Shown here: one piece after another, positions 25,296 through 36,349 of the stretch
Numbering within the stretch: the first letter of the stretch is position 1
Layout: every line of letters begins with the position of its first letter
Assembly (NCBI GenBank): GCA_013423385.1
Contig: BLZA01000019.1
Location: 1,116,001-1,180,000 of the forward strand
DNA from: Naganishia liquefaciens
Lineage: Eukaryota > Basidiomycota > Tremellomycetes > Filobasidiales > Filobasidiaceae
DNA: 64,000 nucleotides
Direction of reading: 5' to 3'
Notes under the pieces: model-generated
The model's input: only the letters and a program-made list of their open reading frames with translations
Told to the model about the DNA's origin: nothing
Databases searched by the model: none
Translations under genes and position numbers: made by a program

Positions 25296-25620
25296 ATATG
25301 GGGACCAGCGGGGATCTGAAGTTGGCAAGCTTAATCATCAGCACGAGGCAGACAGGAAGCTTACATGTGACGGTGAAACGCAACGGCAAATAGCGAAAGA
25401 GCATAGCTTGCAAGCTATATCACGATCCAGCACAATTGATCAAGGCACACCTTCTGCTCGGCCTTGCCTTCTCGTCCGCATCGGGGTCGATCGGACAACT
25501 GACAAATAACTCACATATGCAACTTCGAGTGCGGCGCAGAACCAGTAGCAAAGAGAGCGTTATATGAAATTGCTACTTTTCCTTTCCTTTTCTTTGGCTT
25601 TACTCGTATTACAACAGGTC
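25296..25620. other. Intergenic, convergent ends
   Basis: Short spacer between convergent stops. Nothing recognised. Confidence 0.5.
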
Positions 25621-26148
25621 TCAAACCTTGTTGGCGCTCTTGACCATGACCCAGAACGAGCTAAGAACGCCGAAGAAGTACGAGAGGGATCGAATGTTGC
25701 CTCCTGTTGCCGTACGTTGCGTGAAGTAAACCCAGTTGAACAAGACTCGAGAAGCCAGATAGCTGAGAGAGAAGATCGACATCGTGCGAGCGGGTAGACG
25801 AGCGAAGTTTCCGGCGAGGACGGCCGCGAAGAACAAGGGCAAAGATTCCATGCCGTTGATGTGCATGGCAGTCAATCGAGAGCTATTGACAGATGTGACG
25901 TTAGTTGTCACACTCAGTAAGGAGCAGACCGTTACTCACATGGTGTCCTTGAAGTAAGGAGTGTCCTTTTCATTGGTCTGCACCGTACCTCGGGGGTTCG
26001 CGTTATCGAATCGCTTTCCGAGCATGATGACCTTGATGGTGTGAGGAACGAATGCCGTCAGGAAGACAGCGGGGAGGGTGTACAAGGATAGGTTTCGGTC
26101 CAGGGAGAGACCAGTGGTGTTGAGGCCCAATCGAGTAGCGGTAGACAT
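25621..26148 (-). CDS. MAPEG-family membrane protein
   Basis: Exons 25940-26148 and 25621-25882; 156 residues. Four hydrophobic segments and the family blocks are visible: NPRGTVQ on the first loop, then SRLTAMHINGMESLPLFFAAVL, where the AxxNGxExLPLF pattern is diagnostic. MAPEG proteins are four-helix, trimeric membrane enzymes of glutathione and eicosanoid metabolism; in fungi the substrate is usually unknown. The start at 26148 gives the normal family length. An upstream in-frame Met at 26208 would add 20 residues and cannot be excluded. Confidence 0.87.
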
Positions 26149-26666
26149 GATGGAATGCAGTGAGGGTTTGTACGCTTCGAAAAGTGTGTATGCAATAATG
26201 GGTTCCACGCTTGACTGGCTATGGAAACAGTGAGATCAGACGTTATATACGAGCAGATCCGACGCTGGTGACAGAAGAATGCCTGGGATTGAGCGATGGC
26301 GCTACCGTCTGGCATTCGCCGTTGCCGCTGCAGCTGCCGTGCTCATGACGTCGACCTCGGTTGGATTGTAGGTGATGATCGAACATAACCGGGGCTTTTC
26401 GGAGTAACTCTTCTGTCGAGATGGGTTCGACGATCCAAGCTTCATTATAAATTCCAATTTTGCCCAAACAGTTTTGGCCAATTTATTCCCTTTTTTCGAC
26501 TTCTGCGACCGCAGCCGTGATCGAGAGGAGGTGGGGATGTGAGACATGCTTTTCAGTACATCTACCACACCTGTCGCCTGGCTTCATGCACTGTTCTTAA
26601 TGCAGGCTGATCCTGCTCCATGCCTGCCTAGCTCTAGAGACTGAGCAAGGAAAAGCGGTGATCACA
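26149..26666. other. Divergent promoter region
   Basis: About 520 bases between the MAPEG and GUF1 starts. No gene recognised. Confidence 0.5.
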
Positions 26667-29600
26667 ATGATACCGGGGTCTGGCTGGTTATCGCTTGCTC
26701 AACGGGGACGAGCGTCGACCGGCTTTCAATCGCTCCTGCACAGGTCGGTATGGCCATCCATACAGTCAAGAGGGGCTGCCTCGCTCCCAGGAGTGACGAG
26801 TCTCAAGAAAAGGGCAGCGACGGGAAAAGGGGTGGACGCTCATGCCCAGGTCAGGGATATGACGAAATTCCCGCCAGAGAGAATACGGTGTGTGCGAGTA
26901 CTACCTGCCTTTCCGTCTTCTAATCGTGTCTCCCCGCAGAAACATATCCATCATTGCGCATATCGACGTGAGCATCATGGATTATGGTGCTTAGCGTGTA
27001 CTGATGGATATACCATTACATTAGCATGGCAAATCTACACTGGCGGACAGACTTCTCGAAATGACTGGAACCATCACAAAAGGGCCAGGAGGGAATCATC
27101 AAGTATTGGACAAGCTCAATGTCGAGCGTGAAAGAGGAATTACAGTCAAGGCACAGACAGTATCAATGCTGCACAACCACAAGGGGGAAGATTACCTGAT
27201 CAATCTCATCGATACACCTGGACACGTCGATTTCAGCTACGAGGTTTCCAGAAGTCTAGGGGCTTGCGAAGGGTGTCTTTTACTGGTTGATGCGAGCCGT
27301 GAGCTCAGATTACCTTGCGTCGCATGCTCCTGCTAATAGACAGTCGCAGAGGGACTTCAAGCTCAATCACTAGCAGTCTTCAGGGCCGCATCCGCCCAGA
27401 GTCTCGCCATCATACCTTGTCTCAACAAAATCGACCTGCCGCATGCCTCACCGGAAACAATATCGCAGCAGATCGAGGAAACACTGCACATACCACCGAG
27501 TGAACACTTATATATTAGCGCGAAAAGTGGACTGGGCGTCGAAAAGGTTCTCGACGCAGTTGTCGAGCGACTACCGCCGCCTGCGACCGTTGGAGAAGGA
27601 TGGAAAGATAGAGTGAGCAGGCTAAGTGCCGGTGGATTACTCCGAGACGGGGCCGTTGAGAAGTGGCGAAAGGAAGACGACGATGTACTTCGAGCGCTGA
27701 TTGTGGATACATCGTGAGCCTCAAAACGAAGACAGCTGGACGTTGCCTGACGTTGTTTAGCTACGATCGATTCCGGGGAGTCATTTCCCTGATCAGGATT
27801 TTCACGGGTTCTATCAAAAAGGGTGCGGATTCCGGATCGAACTGGCCGCATCAAGCACATCTGAACGTTGCGCAACTTATCAGGCGACAAGATCTCGCCT
27901 ATGGCGTCGGGAAAGAAATACGAAGTCTTGGATGTAGGCATTTACCACCCGGAGGAGACACCGACGGAATCGCTTCTTGCCGGCCAAGTGGGGTAAGTCT
28001 CCAAGCGGAAGATGGTCTCGCGCCTGATTATATCGCCTCTCAGCTATGTCGTGTGTAACATGAAGGACTTTGAAGAGGGTATGCTCGGTTATGATCTGCT
28101 CTGTCGCGCTCATTTCATTCTTCACCCACATAGCCAATGTCGGAGATACGTTCACCCACGCCGCAACGACGAATATCGAGCCGCTACCTGGGTTCAAGCC
28201 AATGCAGTCTATGGTCTTTGCAGGAGTCTTTCCGCTAGATGCGCAGGATTTCCAGAAATTAGAGGAGGCTATTGGCAGAGTAAGTTCGCTGAGGAACATG
28301 AGCTTACTGTAGCTGAATATCGATTCATTAGCTCACTTTGAACGATAGAAGTGGTGAGTATTGCGATGTAGGCTGTATTGGGATGTAATGCTAAAAGGAT
28401 TCAATCGGCTACAGTCACGGTTCAGCGCGAATCTTCAGCAGCTCTCGGCCAGGGTTGTAGATTAGGTTTCCTGGGCACACTCCATATGTCCGTCCTCGTC
28501 CAGCGTCTCAACGATGAATATGGCGCCGACGTATGCGTGACGGCGCCAACCGTGCCATATAAAAGTCAGTACATAGCAAACAGGTGACGCGTCTGATTAT
28601 TGACGAGTCGCTTCGCCCTACAGTCATCTACAAAGATGGCTCAGAGGAGATCATCTCGAATCCAGCATTGTTCCCAGATTCCCACGACAAAACCATGAGG
28701 ATTGAGCGGGTCGAGGAACCTATAGGTAAGAGTTTATGACGGTACCTGGAAGCGAAATTCATGAGCTGATTTGCCTCACCAGTACACGCAACAATCATGG
28801 TGCCGCAAGATTTCATTGGCGAGATGATGGAACTATGCAACGAGCATCGCGGGATAGAGTTGGAGTACACGTTTGTGGAAGCAACGGATAGGGCGGTCTT
28901 GCGATATCAGCTGCCATTGAGCGAGATCGCCACAGAGTTTTTCAGCAGTCTCAAGAGCAGGTACGAATGCGAAGCTTATGTCTTGACATCAAGGTGCTGA
29001 CTTGCGTTGTTACCGCAGGAGTAAGGGATATGCGTCATTCGATTATGAAGATGCAGGCTATGCAGCGAGTGATCTGGTGAAGGTACAGTGATCGATTTGT
29101 GACATTCATTAGCTTGTGCGCTGATGCATTGCTCTACAGCTCAACTTGATGCTGAATAGTAAACCTATCGATGCCCTTGCAAGTCAGTATACTTATGCAT
29201 CAACGAACTCTTGATATTGAATCCGCTTCACAGTGATCTTGCATCGTTCAAGATGTGTTTCGGTTGGTCGGGAATGGACCAAGAAGCTCCGTACGTCGTT
29301 CTGCCTGCCCTTGTTAATTGCCTTTGTTGAGCGTGACGTCACATGAACAGGTGGAGTGATACCTCGGCAGTTGTTCGAAGTAGCCATCCAGGCGCAAGTC
29401 GGTAACAAGGTCATTGCGCGAGAGAAGTAGGTCACAATATCCGAAAATGACCTCTTGATGACTGACATTTCTCGACTTTTTCTCACCATCTAAAAAGTCT
29501 TTCGGCCATGAGGAAGGACGTCACGGCAGGGTTATATGGAGGACATTACGAACGAAAGGTGAGCGCCCCTTGCAGCAAGAGCGCCTCGCCGTTGTCCGCC

Positions 29601-29773
29601 ATCGCAGGACACACGATTGACCATCTTCCCGAACTTCCTAGATGAAACACCTCGAGAAACAGAAACGAGGAAAGGCGAAATTGAAGAGTCTGGGAGCCGG
29701 AAATATTCAGGTCCCACAGACGGCGTTCTTCGAGGTGCTTAGCAACAACAGTGGGGCTGGGAAGTCAGGGTAA
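26667..29773 (+). CDS. GUF1: Mitochondrial translation GTPase Guf1 (EF4/LepA)
   Basis: Eighteen exons: 26667-26887, 26940-26967, 27025-27298, 27344-27713, 27761-27822, 27884-27992, 28044-28078, 28134-28279, 28332-28353, 28415-28564, 28624-28725, 28783-28960, 29019-29082, 29140-29182, 29234-29290, 29351-29426, 29498-29558 and 29642-29773; all phases agree, about 709 residues. LepA-type back-translocating GTPase of the mitochondrial ribosome. Motifs: a basic presequence, [20 protein letters not shown] (P-loop, about residue 80), the RGITVK switch, DTPGHVDF (about 146), NKID (about 202), [15 protein letters not shown] and the LepA C-terminal signature [19 protein letters not shown]. Exons of 28, 35 and 22 bases are included. 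The most intron-rich gene here. Confidence 0.95.
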
Positions 29774-30321
29774 TGGATTGAACGGGGAACGATTGACTGG
29801 GAGGAAAGGAATGTCGCCGGTCTTGGCAAGAGGGCTGTCAAGTTGTGCGTATCGCATAGATAAGATTCATTACGCACGCAGTATCGAATGCTCTGTATTC
29901 ATGCTATATCTGATCGGATACGCATCCCGTCGGTAAGCTGGTACATCTAAAGAATCACTGCATGACTTTGCAAAAATGCGCTTCCTCATTGGTTTGGATA
30001 CCCAAGAGTCAGCGATAGCATTCTCTCTCGAGAGCCGGCTGTCTCCATCAATGGAACGTGACCTCGGAACAACGAATATTCATAAGAATACGTCGTTTCG
30101 GCCTCCAAACCAGCGGATAGAACTCTCTTCCTTGCACCTCGCAAATGGCACGTTATGCGATCGAGGGACAACTTTGCCGAGACGAATCTGCGTTGGCGTG
30201 AAAGGATCCCGTTCGCTCATAGTGGCTCCTTTCGCTGAATCTCCCGCCAGTCGTCCGCGGACCACGAGTCCGACGATACGCATCTATGCATCAATCTCAC
30301 GAAACCCGACAAGCCGTATGA
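29774..30321. other. Intergenic, convergent ends
   Basis: Spacer between the GUF1 and PKR1 stops. Open frames on both strands lack family motifs. Confidence 0.5.
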
Positions 30322-30950
30322 CTATTTCCGCTGCCGTATTTGCGGATCCGAAACGGCGGACGTTTTCCCATTCGCGAGAGGAGCTGGGATATCCGACGAC
30401 GACAAGAGGTCTGGAGCCGTCGTAGTAGGGTTGCCTGCTGTTGGATCCGAATGGAACGGTGTCGGGGCGTTTTGCGGTTGCGTTTGGACTTTGGATATCT
30501 CAGCGACGAACCTGCGCGGAAATTAGTACCGTAGTATCGAAGTAGAGGTGGAAAAGGAGACGAACCAAATCATCGTTATCCATAGACCCGTAGAGACTGC
30601 CATGAGGAATAAGACGTGGCCGTTGTATGACGTCAGGAAGGCCATGGCGGCGAGGGTGATGATGAGCGCGAGGAAGGAGAAGTTCATTGCTGTTGTGGCG
30701 GAAATTCGATTAGCTTGGCGGTCTCAATCCAGGGGAGAATTAACATACCTTGAAATAAAGCCTTGTTCACCCCTGGCTAGTGTTGGCGTCAGTCGATCAT
30801 TATTTCGCGAACAGGCCGCAGAAGACGTACTTCCATGATGGATCCAACGAGAGACCCAAGGAAGCCAGACTCCGCCGGTTGCACGCTGGAAACCTCCGAG
30901 TTGAGCTGTGACGGCGGTTCCTCTTCTGGTATTTCTGTGACGACGGCCAT
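30322..30950 (-). CDS. PKR1: V-ATPase assembly factor Pkr1
   Basis: Four exons: 30831-30950, 30749-30776, 30566-30689 and 30322-30511; 153 residues, the family's usual size. Small ER membrane protein that helps assemble the V0 sector of the vacuolar ATPase. The join restores GSLVGSIMEPGVNKALFQAM, followed by two hydrophobic segments (SFLALIITLAAMAFLT and HVLFLMAVSTGLWITMIW) and a polar tail with FVAEISKVQ. Exon 2 has 28 bases. It is divergent from VTI1, with about 225 bases between the starts. Confidence 0.9.
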
Positions 30951-31176
30951 GGCGGAAAGTGTATTGGCGAGTTCTCACCGCCAGCAAATGCTGCCAGTTG
31001 GGTCTGCGGCTGAATTGAATTCCAACGTTCATGCTGCAAAGTGGACGCTCAACACGCGCGACGGCGATCGACCGCGGAAGCAGATATTCCCGCAGCGAAC
31101 GATGTCATGTCATCGCCAGCCAGACATGGCATCCTTGCTCATCACCTTGGGCTCAGCTACCGACAAATCGAACACG

Positions 31177-32290
31177 ATGGACACATCTCCGACGTACGCA
31201 GCAGCAATTGAGTCGCTTACAGAGGTCATAAACACTGACCCCATTGTAGCGCGCTTTTTGAGGGATACGACGATGAGTTCAAGCAGGCGCTCGCGAGTTT
31301 GCGGGGAAACCTGGAAGGAGATATCAGAAGCCTAAGCGGCGGTAAGTCTTGTGTCTTGTGTCTCGCAACGGTAATCGGTGTGACTGAATCGCCTGAGGTC
31401 GCAGAACAGCGGAAGAGCGTACTGAGGACCGTCGAAGCGGAGCTGGATGAGGCGCAGGAGATCGTAAGGTTCTTCTCGCGACCCGTCTATCATGGACTAA
31501 TGGCCCCGTTAGATCTCCCAAATGGAAGTCGAACTTCATCCGATGCCAGCATCTATCAGAGGACCCTACGCCGCCCGAGTCTCATCTTCGAAAGCCGACC
31601 TTCAGAAAGTCAAGAAGACCCTTGTATGCCCCTGACCCCTTTCTGCCCGAGAGTCCTTTACCAATGGAATAACCTCTTGTGTTAAAACAGAAAGACCTTC
31701 AGAGGGAATCTCAACGCTCGGAACTGCTCGGTGGAGGACGACGTCGCGGAGATCCCAGTCTGCAAGATGAGCCGTACACAGACGGGGATGACCGGGATGT
31801 GCGCGAACGGTTGCTCGCGGGTACGGAGACCCTTTCGGACGGTATGTTGCCGCCCTTCCGTGCGCCCTTGAGTGAAGCATCGCGCTGATGGCCGGGACAG
31901 GTACGCGAAGGCTGGAGAATGCGCATCGAATCGCGTTGGAGACGGAGGATGTCGGTGCGGATATCTTGAGGAACTTGCATGGGCAGCGGTCGCAGCTCGA
32001 ACACACGCGAGACACGGTAAGTATTCCGCTGCGTGGGGTCGACCTCATGCCGAGAATCGGGCCTGATGCGTTTGAGGTAGTTGGGACAGGCGGATCGGAA
32101 TATCGACCGAGCGTCGGGGACGCTGAAGCAAATGATTTGGAAGTAAGTTCTATAGCGCTTACATCACATCACGGAGGAGGGCTGATGAGTATGGTGTAGG
32201 ATGTATCAGCAGCGATTCACGACGGCGGCCATCATTGCGGTGCTCGTGCTGTTGATCTTGATTGTGCTTTATAGCAAGTTCAGAGGCTGA
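31177..32290 (+). CDS. VTI1: Qb-SNARE Vti1
   Basis: Eight exons: 31177-31193, 31250-31341, 31405-31463, 31513-31623, 31691-31841, 31901-32016, 32081-32142 and 32200-32290; 232 residues. Tail-anchored SNARE of Golgi, endosome and vacuole fusion. It has the N-terminal helical bundle (ALFEGYDDEFKQALASLR), the SNARE helix with VGADILRNLHGQRSQLEHTR, where the GQ carries the zero-layer Gln, and a C-terminal anchor TAAIIAVLVLLILIVLYS. The first coding exon is only 17 bases, MDTSPT minus one base. Confidence 0.95.
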
Positions 32291-32465
32291 ACGCCGTGTT
32301 CATTCTCTGTCGTTAGCTGGTTTTATATTGTGATAGGAATTTCAGTCCGCGTTGTATCAACCTATATTGTTCCGCTCTTCAATGCCATTGCGATTATGCT
32401 GAGTGTCTATGTTACAGCGAGCGGTGTGCATACAACTTCGAAATCTATGTCCTCGGGCCCGCCCC

Positions 32466-33061
32466 TCAGTCCACGTCATCTGCCACAACCTCGATCGTCC
32501 CGTCGTCGTACTTCTTCCCGCGGCGTACCTTTTCCCCACGACTCGCAAGCAATTGCTCGATCGTTCGGTGTGCGCCATCGCCCGTAGACTCCTTGAACCA
32601 GCCCAAATGGTCCGCTATGAGATGTCTATGGGAAAGGCGTTAGATCTGAGAAGGAGAAGGTGGGGGTCGGACATACCGGTTCTTACAAGAGGGACATTGA
32701 ATAATAACGATGCCCTTTTGGTAGCTTCGTTTCGTGAACTCATGTGTAGAGCGGTGACCGCAATCGTTGGCGGTGCATGTCATGGTCATTGATCTGTCCA
32801 AAAGAAGGGTCAGCCTTATGTAGTAACGAAGTTGAGGGCACAGACGTACAGTCTAGGCTCTATCACGGGCGGAGAATCACCCTCGATCGTCGGAACATTG
32901 CTCGAATTCCATCTGCGTTGCGAAGCGAGAGGGATTTGGAGGGATTGGCTGCTCGTGAGCTGGAGATGGCGTGACAAGGGCGTTGCAGAGCGCGGGGCGA
33001 CGCGCACGAGAGGTGCAGTCCGCGATGAGAAAGTACGCAGAAGCTGAGCTGTTCGCTGCAT
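32466..33061 (-). CDS. ZIM17: Mitochondrial Hsp70 escort protein, DNL-type zinc finger
   Basis: Three exons: 32850-33061, 32677-32793 and 32466-32625; 162 residues. Zim17/Tim15/Hep1 keeps mitochondrial Hsp70 soluble for protein import and Fe-S biogenesis. A basic, Ser-rich N-terminus (MQRTAQLLRTFSSRTAPLVR) is a clear mitochondrial presequence. The zinc finger is read as TCTANDCGHRS and QCPSCKNRHLIADHLGWF, and the C-terminus has TIEQLLASRGEKV. The first Cys pair is spaced CX4C, wider than the CX2C I remember from yeast. Confidence 0.93.
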
Positions 33062-33728
33062 TTCGGTCCGTTTCAGAGGGCGTAATAGGTACGAAGGATA
33101 GCCTCAACGCCCCATGTTCACTTCGACTACTTTTTGTAAATGGTGATTCATGAATGTTCCAGATTCATCGATCACACAGGCGAACAAAATTCGCGCGATT
33201 TGCACTTTATTCGCGTCAGTAGCGAGGAAAACACCGCGCCGAGGAGGAAAATGATCTTCTCTCGGCTTGGCTTGAAAGAGGTCTAGCGAGGTTCAGCAAC
33301 GGCGGGACAATCTCGAGACAGCTCTCCAGTGGAACTTCATAGAGCCTTGCGGATATATGTGTATAATCCATCCATCGTCAGGTGTAAGCGGCCCCTCGAA
33401 TGCTGCGGAACTCAGGGGCAGACACAGCCCAGCATATTTGCTACGCAATCCCCCTCCTTTGTTCACTCTGATTTATGTTCTGGTAAATCAGTTTTCCTTT
33501 CTGAGTTTTCGTTGGATAAGGACCACGGAACGACTTCGGATGGCCAGTAAAGTTGACATAAAACACAAATGGCGATGAGGTAGGCAACTGGTATGACATT
33601 CATCGCTGGATCGTCTCCCTTTCGATCTTTCTGAGTCCTTGAATCCTCGACTAAGTATTCCCTTAACAGCCTGCAGTCGAGATCATATCGCCTCGCAACT
33701 TCGAGGTCGTACAGGGCAAGTTGCGGAG
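33062..33728. other. Intergenic
   Basis: Spacer between the divergent ZIM17 and family copy 1. Nothing recognised. Confidence 0.5.
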
Positions 33729-35276
33729 ATGAACGATTCAAGCAGAGCCTCACGTCCGTCGTTGAGTGCTTCAAATAATGACTTCGGATCGCTCGGATTG
33801 GATTGTACTACGCTCGAGGTCTCACTAGCGCCTGGACGCACGACTGGCAGAGGTCAAAATTCCCTCAACCCTTCAGGTGAAGGCGGAACCTGTTCTGCTG
33901 AAACTTTTACGATCTTGCACTACAATGGCACGGATGGCCATTTTTCCTCGCATATACACCCACGCTCGGCCGTCACCTCCGTCAGCCAGGAATTTGGTGT
34001 ATATCAAGACTCGAAGATGACTCTGAAGATCAAGCTTGACGAATTGGAAGCAGACGCAGAACATATGTTCTCCTCTGCGGTGAACAAGCAGAAAATAATA
34101 GCGTACTGGATGCAGTTGAAAGATTTCATCGAGCACGATCCCCGCTGCCGACATCTAAATCTGAGCAGAGAGGCCAGCAGTTTTTGGCATGTAATAGATC
34201 GGGATACGAGCCGTCTGTCGTGCAATTCCTCGACTAAGACTTATCACGCTTATGCCATACGGACGATCGCTCGGCTCATCCTGGAATGGACCCTAAGTTC
34301 CGATGGGGGCGGACGCAGGAAAAAGTATAGGATTTCCACGCCCGTCTTCGGCAAGATGCCACCCTTGGATATCATTGACATCGAAAAAGAGTGGTTAGAT
34401 GAGCTTACAACCATCGACAACCTGTGGAATAGACTGAGGCGCTACTGGGAACTGCTCCCGATAAAAGCGAGAGAAGGAAGAGAGCAGAACGCAAAGACAC
34501 AGAGAAGGAGCAGGGCGGCTAGAAAAGCGAGTAAACCAAGACTGAACCGGGTTAGATCTGACATCACGGGTAGCGATTCCGGGACTTCCTTCGTTGATAC
34601 CGAAACTCTTCAGCAACATGCAATAACCTATGACAAGCCAAAAAATCCATTCGTCAAGAAGGCAGAGGTACTTGGGCTACCAAGTTATAGCTCAATGAGC
34701 GAGAGTTCCTTGCCTTCGATCCACATAACAGGCTGCGCAGTTCCGGGTAAGGCATCGGCCTGCAGGAAGAATGTTGTTGCCCAAAAGTGGTCTGAGCAAC
34801 CGCAAACCGTGGCATTCAGCCGACTGCCGAAGCATGTCTCAGCGCCAAGCGACATATGGGCTATGTTCAAAATCACACCTTCAGGGATTGAATGCACAGG
34901 AGAACGCTATGTTGACGAGAAACAGCTCAGGGATATCGCGAATATGTTGGCTATTTGTGCTGTCGACAAAACATATCTCGAGACTACAGTCTTACCGCTC
35001 TGCCGCCGGTATCTTCTCATGGACCGGGAAAGTCAGCTGACGGCTGTGATGGGGTACTTCTACCTGGCAAAATGGGGTCGAGAATGCTCTGAAGTTGAAA
35101 CAATGGCCCAACTGATGATACCGGAAAATGAAGAGGAAGAGAAGTTTTTTCTGAAGAGCTGGCTAGACATGGGAGAACAATGGCTGAGAGATGACAGGCC
35201 TATAGCAAGGTGTCAACAGGCAATTTACGGAATAACGCTTAGAGATGACACCCCGTACATTCCTTTCACCTTATAG
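33729..35276 (+). CDS. Orphan family protein, copy 1 (intronless)
   Basis: A single 515-codon reading frame from the ATG at 33729; the frame is open further upstream but without an ATG. No known domain is recognised. A polar, Ser-rich N-terminus leads into a helical middle with the family signature NLWNRLRRYWELLP (about residues 230-243), a basic Arg/Lys block, a variable linker, and a C-terminal block with VLPLCRRYL, AVMGYFYLAKWG and EEEKFFLKSWLDMGEQWL. The same three blocks, in the same order, occur in the ORFs at 48.2 and 50.3 kb. It has no intron, whereas nearly all conserved genes around it have several. The function is unknown. Confidence 0.7.
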   Translation: MNDSSRASRPSLSASNNDFGSLGLDCTTLEVSLAPGRTTGRGQNSLNPSGEGGTCSAETFTILHYNGTDGHFSSHIHPRSAVTSVSQEFGVYQDSKMTLKIKLDELEADAEHMFSSAVNKQKIIAYWMQLKDFIEHDPRCRHLNLSREASSFWHVIDRDTSRLSCNSSTKTYHAYAIRTIARLILEWTLSSDGGGRRKKYRISTPVFGKMPPLDIIDIEKEWLDELTTIDNLWNRLRRYWELLPIKAREGREQNAKTQRRSRAARKASKPRLNRVRSDITGSDSGTSFVDTETLQQHAITYDKPKNPFVKKAEVLGLPSYSSMSESSLPSIHITGCAVPGKASACRKNVVAQKWSEQPQTVAFSRLPKHVSAPSDIWAMFKITPSGIECTGERYVDEKQLRDIANMLAICAVDKTYLETTVLPLCRRYLLMDRESQLTAVMGYFYLAKWGRECSEVETMAQLMIPENEEEEKFFLKSWLDMGEQWLRDDRPIARCQQAIYGITLRDDTPYIPFTL

Positions 35277-35959
35277 CGCGATTTTCAGGCAATTGATGCA
35301 CTCGATATATCATGCATGAAGAATACGACAGAATGCTCGGTGGATTCACTTATCATCGTTGGGGTCGTCATGGAGCTTCAAGGGCCTCGCCAGAACTTGC
35401 AGAAAAAGTGCCGACAACTCTTGCGGGAGATCTGATGAGGCTACTTGTAAGCTAAACCCGATAAATATTAATAGTTACTCTGGCTCTGCCGATCTCGCTG
35501 TTGGAGTCCTGTCTGTCTCTTTCCTGCCTCTGCAACGACGAGCAAAGGATCGCTTTGAGCAGATACACACAAAAATGTTCTACGTCCTGCTCATGTGCTA
35601 GCAGCTGTGTACGAACATCCTGAGGCCTTCGAAGAAACTTGAGGTCAGCCTTGGCTGGAGCTTTCGATGACAACTGACGATGACCAGGGGTTGCCGATTC
35701 AGCTCAAGCCTTTGAGACACTTGCATCTCTTCCAGACTTTCGATTGTGAGAGCTCGGGATTTCCTGCGGATTCATGTTATATAGAGCTCATTCCGACATT
35801 CTGATGCGACATGTTTCCATCCCGAACAAAATGACAAACTGACAGTCTAGTGAAGACGAGCTGGATGAAAGCTGTTCTGGCTGGAACCGACTTGTTGAGA
35901 AGCAGCTTCCCAGCAAGGTCGATTTGACGTTTGTTGTTTGGACAGTAATATCTCGTATA
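35277..35959. other. Intergenic
   Basis: No gene recognised; short open frames only. Confidence 0.5.
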
Positions 35960-36349
35960 TTGCGCATTCCTCACCCCGCAATGTAGCCAATTTATTAGCT
36001 ACGAACTCTAAGTGTCGAAAGCCAACGAAAAAAGAAAGATCCCACCACCATCTTGGGCTGTCCGAAGGCCGCTCTTCCCTGGTTAAGCGCGCGATCAACG
36101 ATTTCAGCCGTTACTCGCGATACCGCCGCAGCGGATATCTCCGTGTAGGGCGTCTTTTTGCCGGTCTTTATACCAGAGTTGGGCGACCATCGAACCTCCA
36201 TCAAATTGCTGGCCTCACCCGGAATCGAACGGGCGACTCGCAGACCTAAAGGCGATTGAGTGTACGCAGGGCGTTCGACCGGGGTCGGCCAACAACTTGA
36301 CTAAGATGATGGCGGGTGATGGCTTGAGAAATCAGGTCTTGATATATCC
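35960..36349 (-). repeat. Roughly 390-base interspersed repeat with tRNA-like segment, copy 1
   Basis: Reverse-complement match to 60025-60415, from a GGATATATCAAGACC end to a GAAATGCGCAA-like end, high in the middle and weaker towards the second end. Bases 36208-36295 on the minus strand resemble a tRNA of the long-variable-arm (Leu) kind: an A-box-like TTGGCCGACCCCGG and a B-box GTTCGATTC, ending TGAGGCCAGCA. The T-stem lacks one pair and no convincing acceptor partner is seen, so it is more likely a tRNA-derived repeat (SINE-like) than a working tRNA. No clear target-site duplication found. Confidence 0.7.

Noticed and set aside
29976-30425. 149-codon plus-strand open frame
   Set aside because: Overlaps the PKR1 last exon on the opposite strand and shows no motif.
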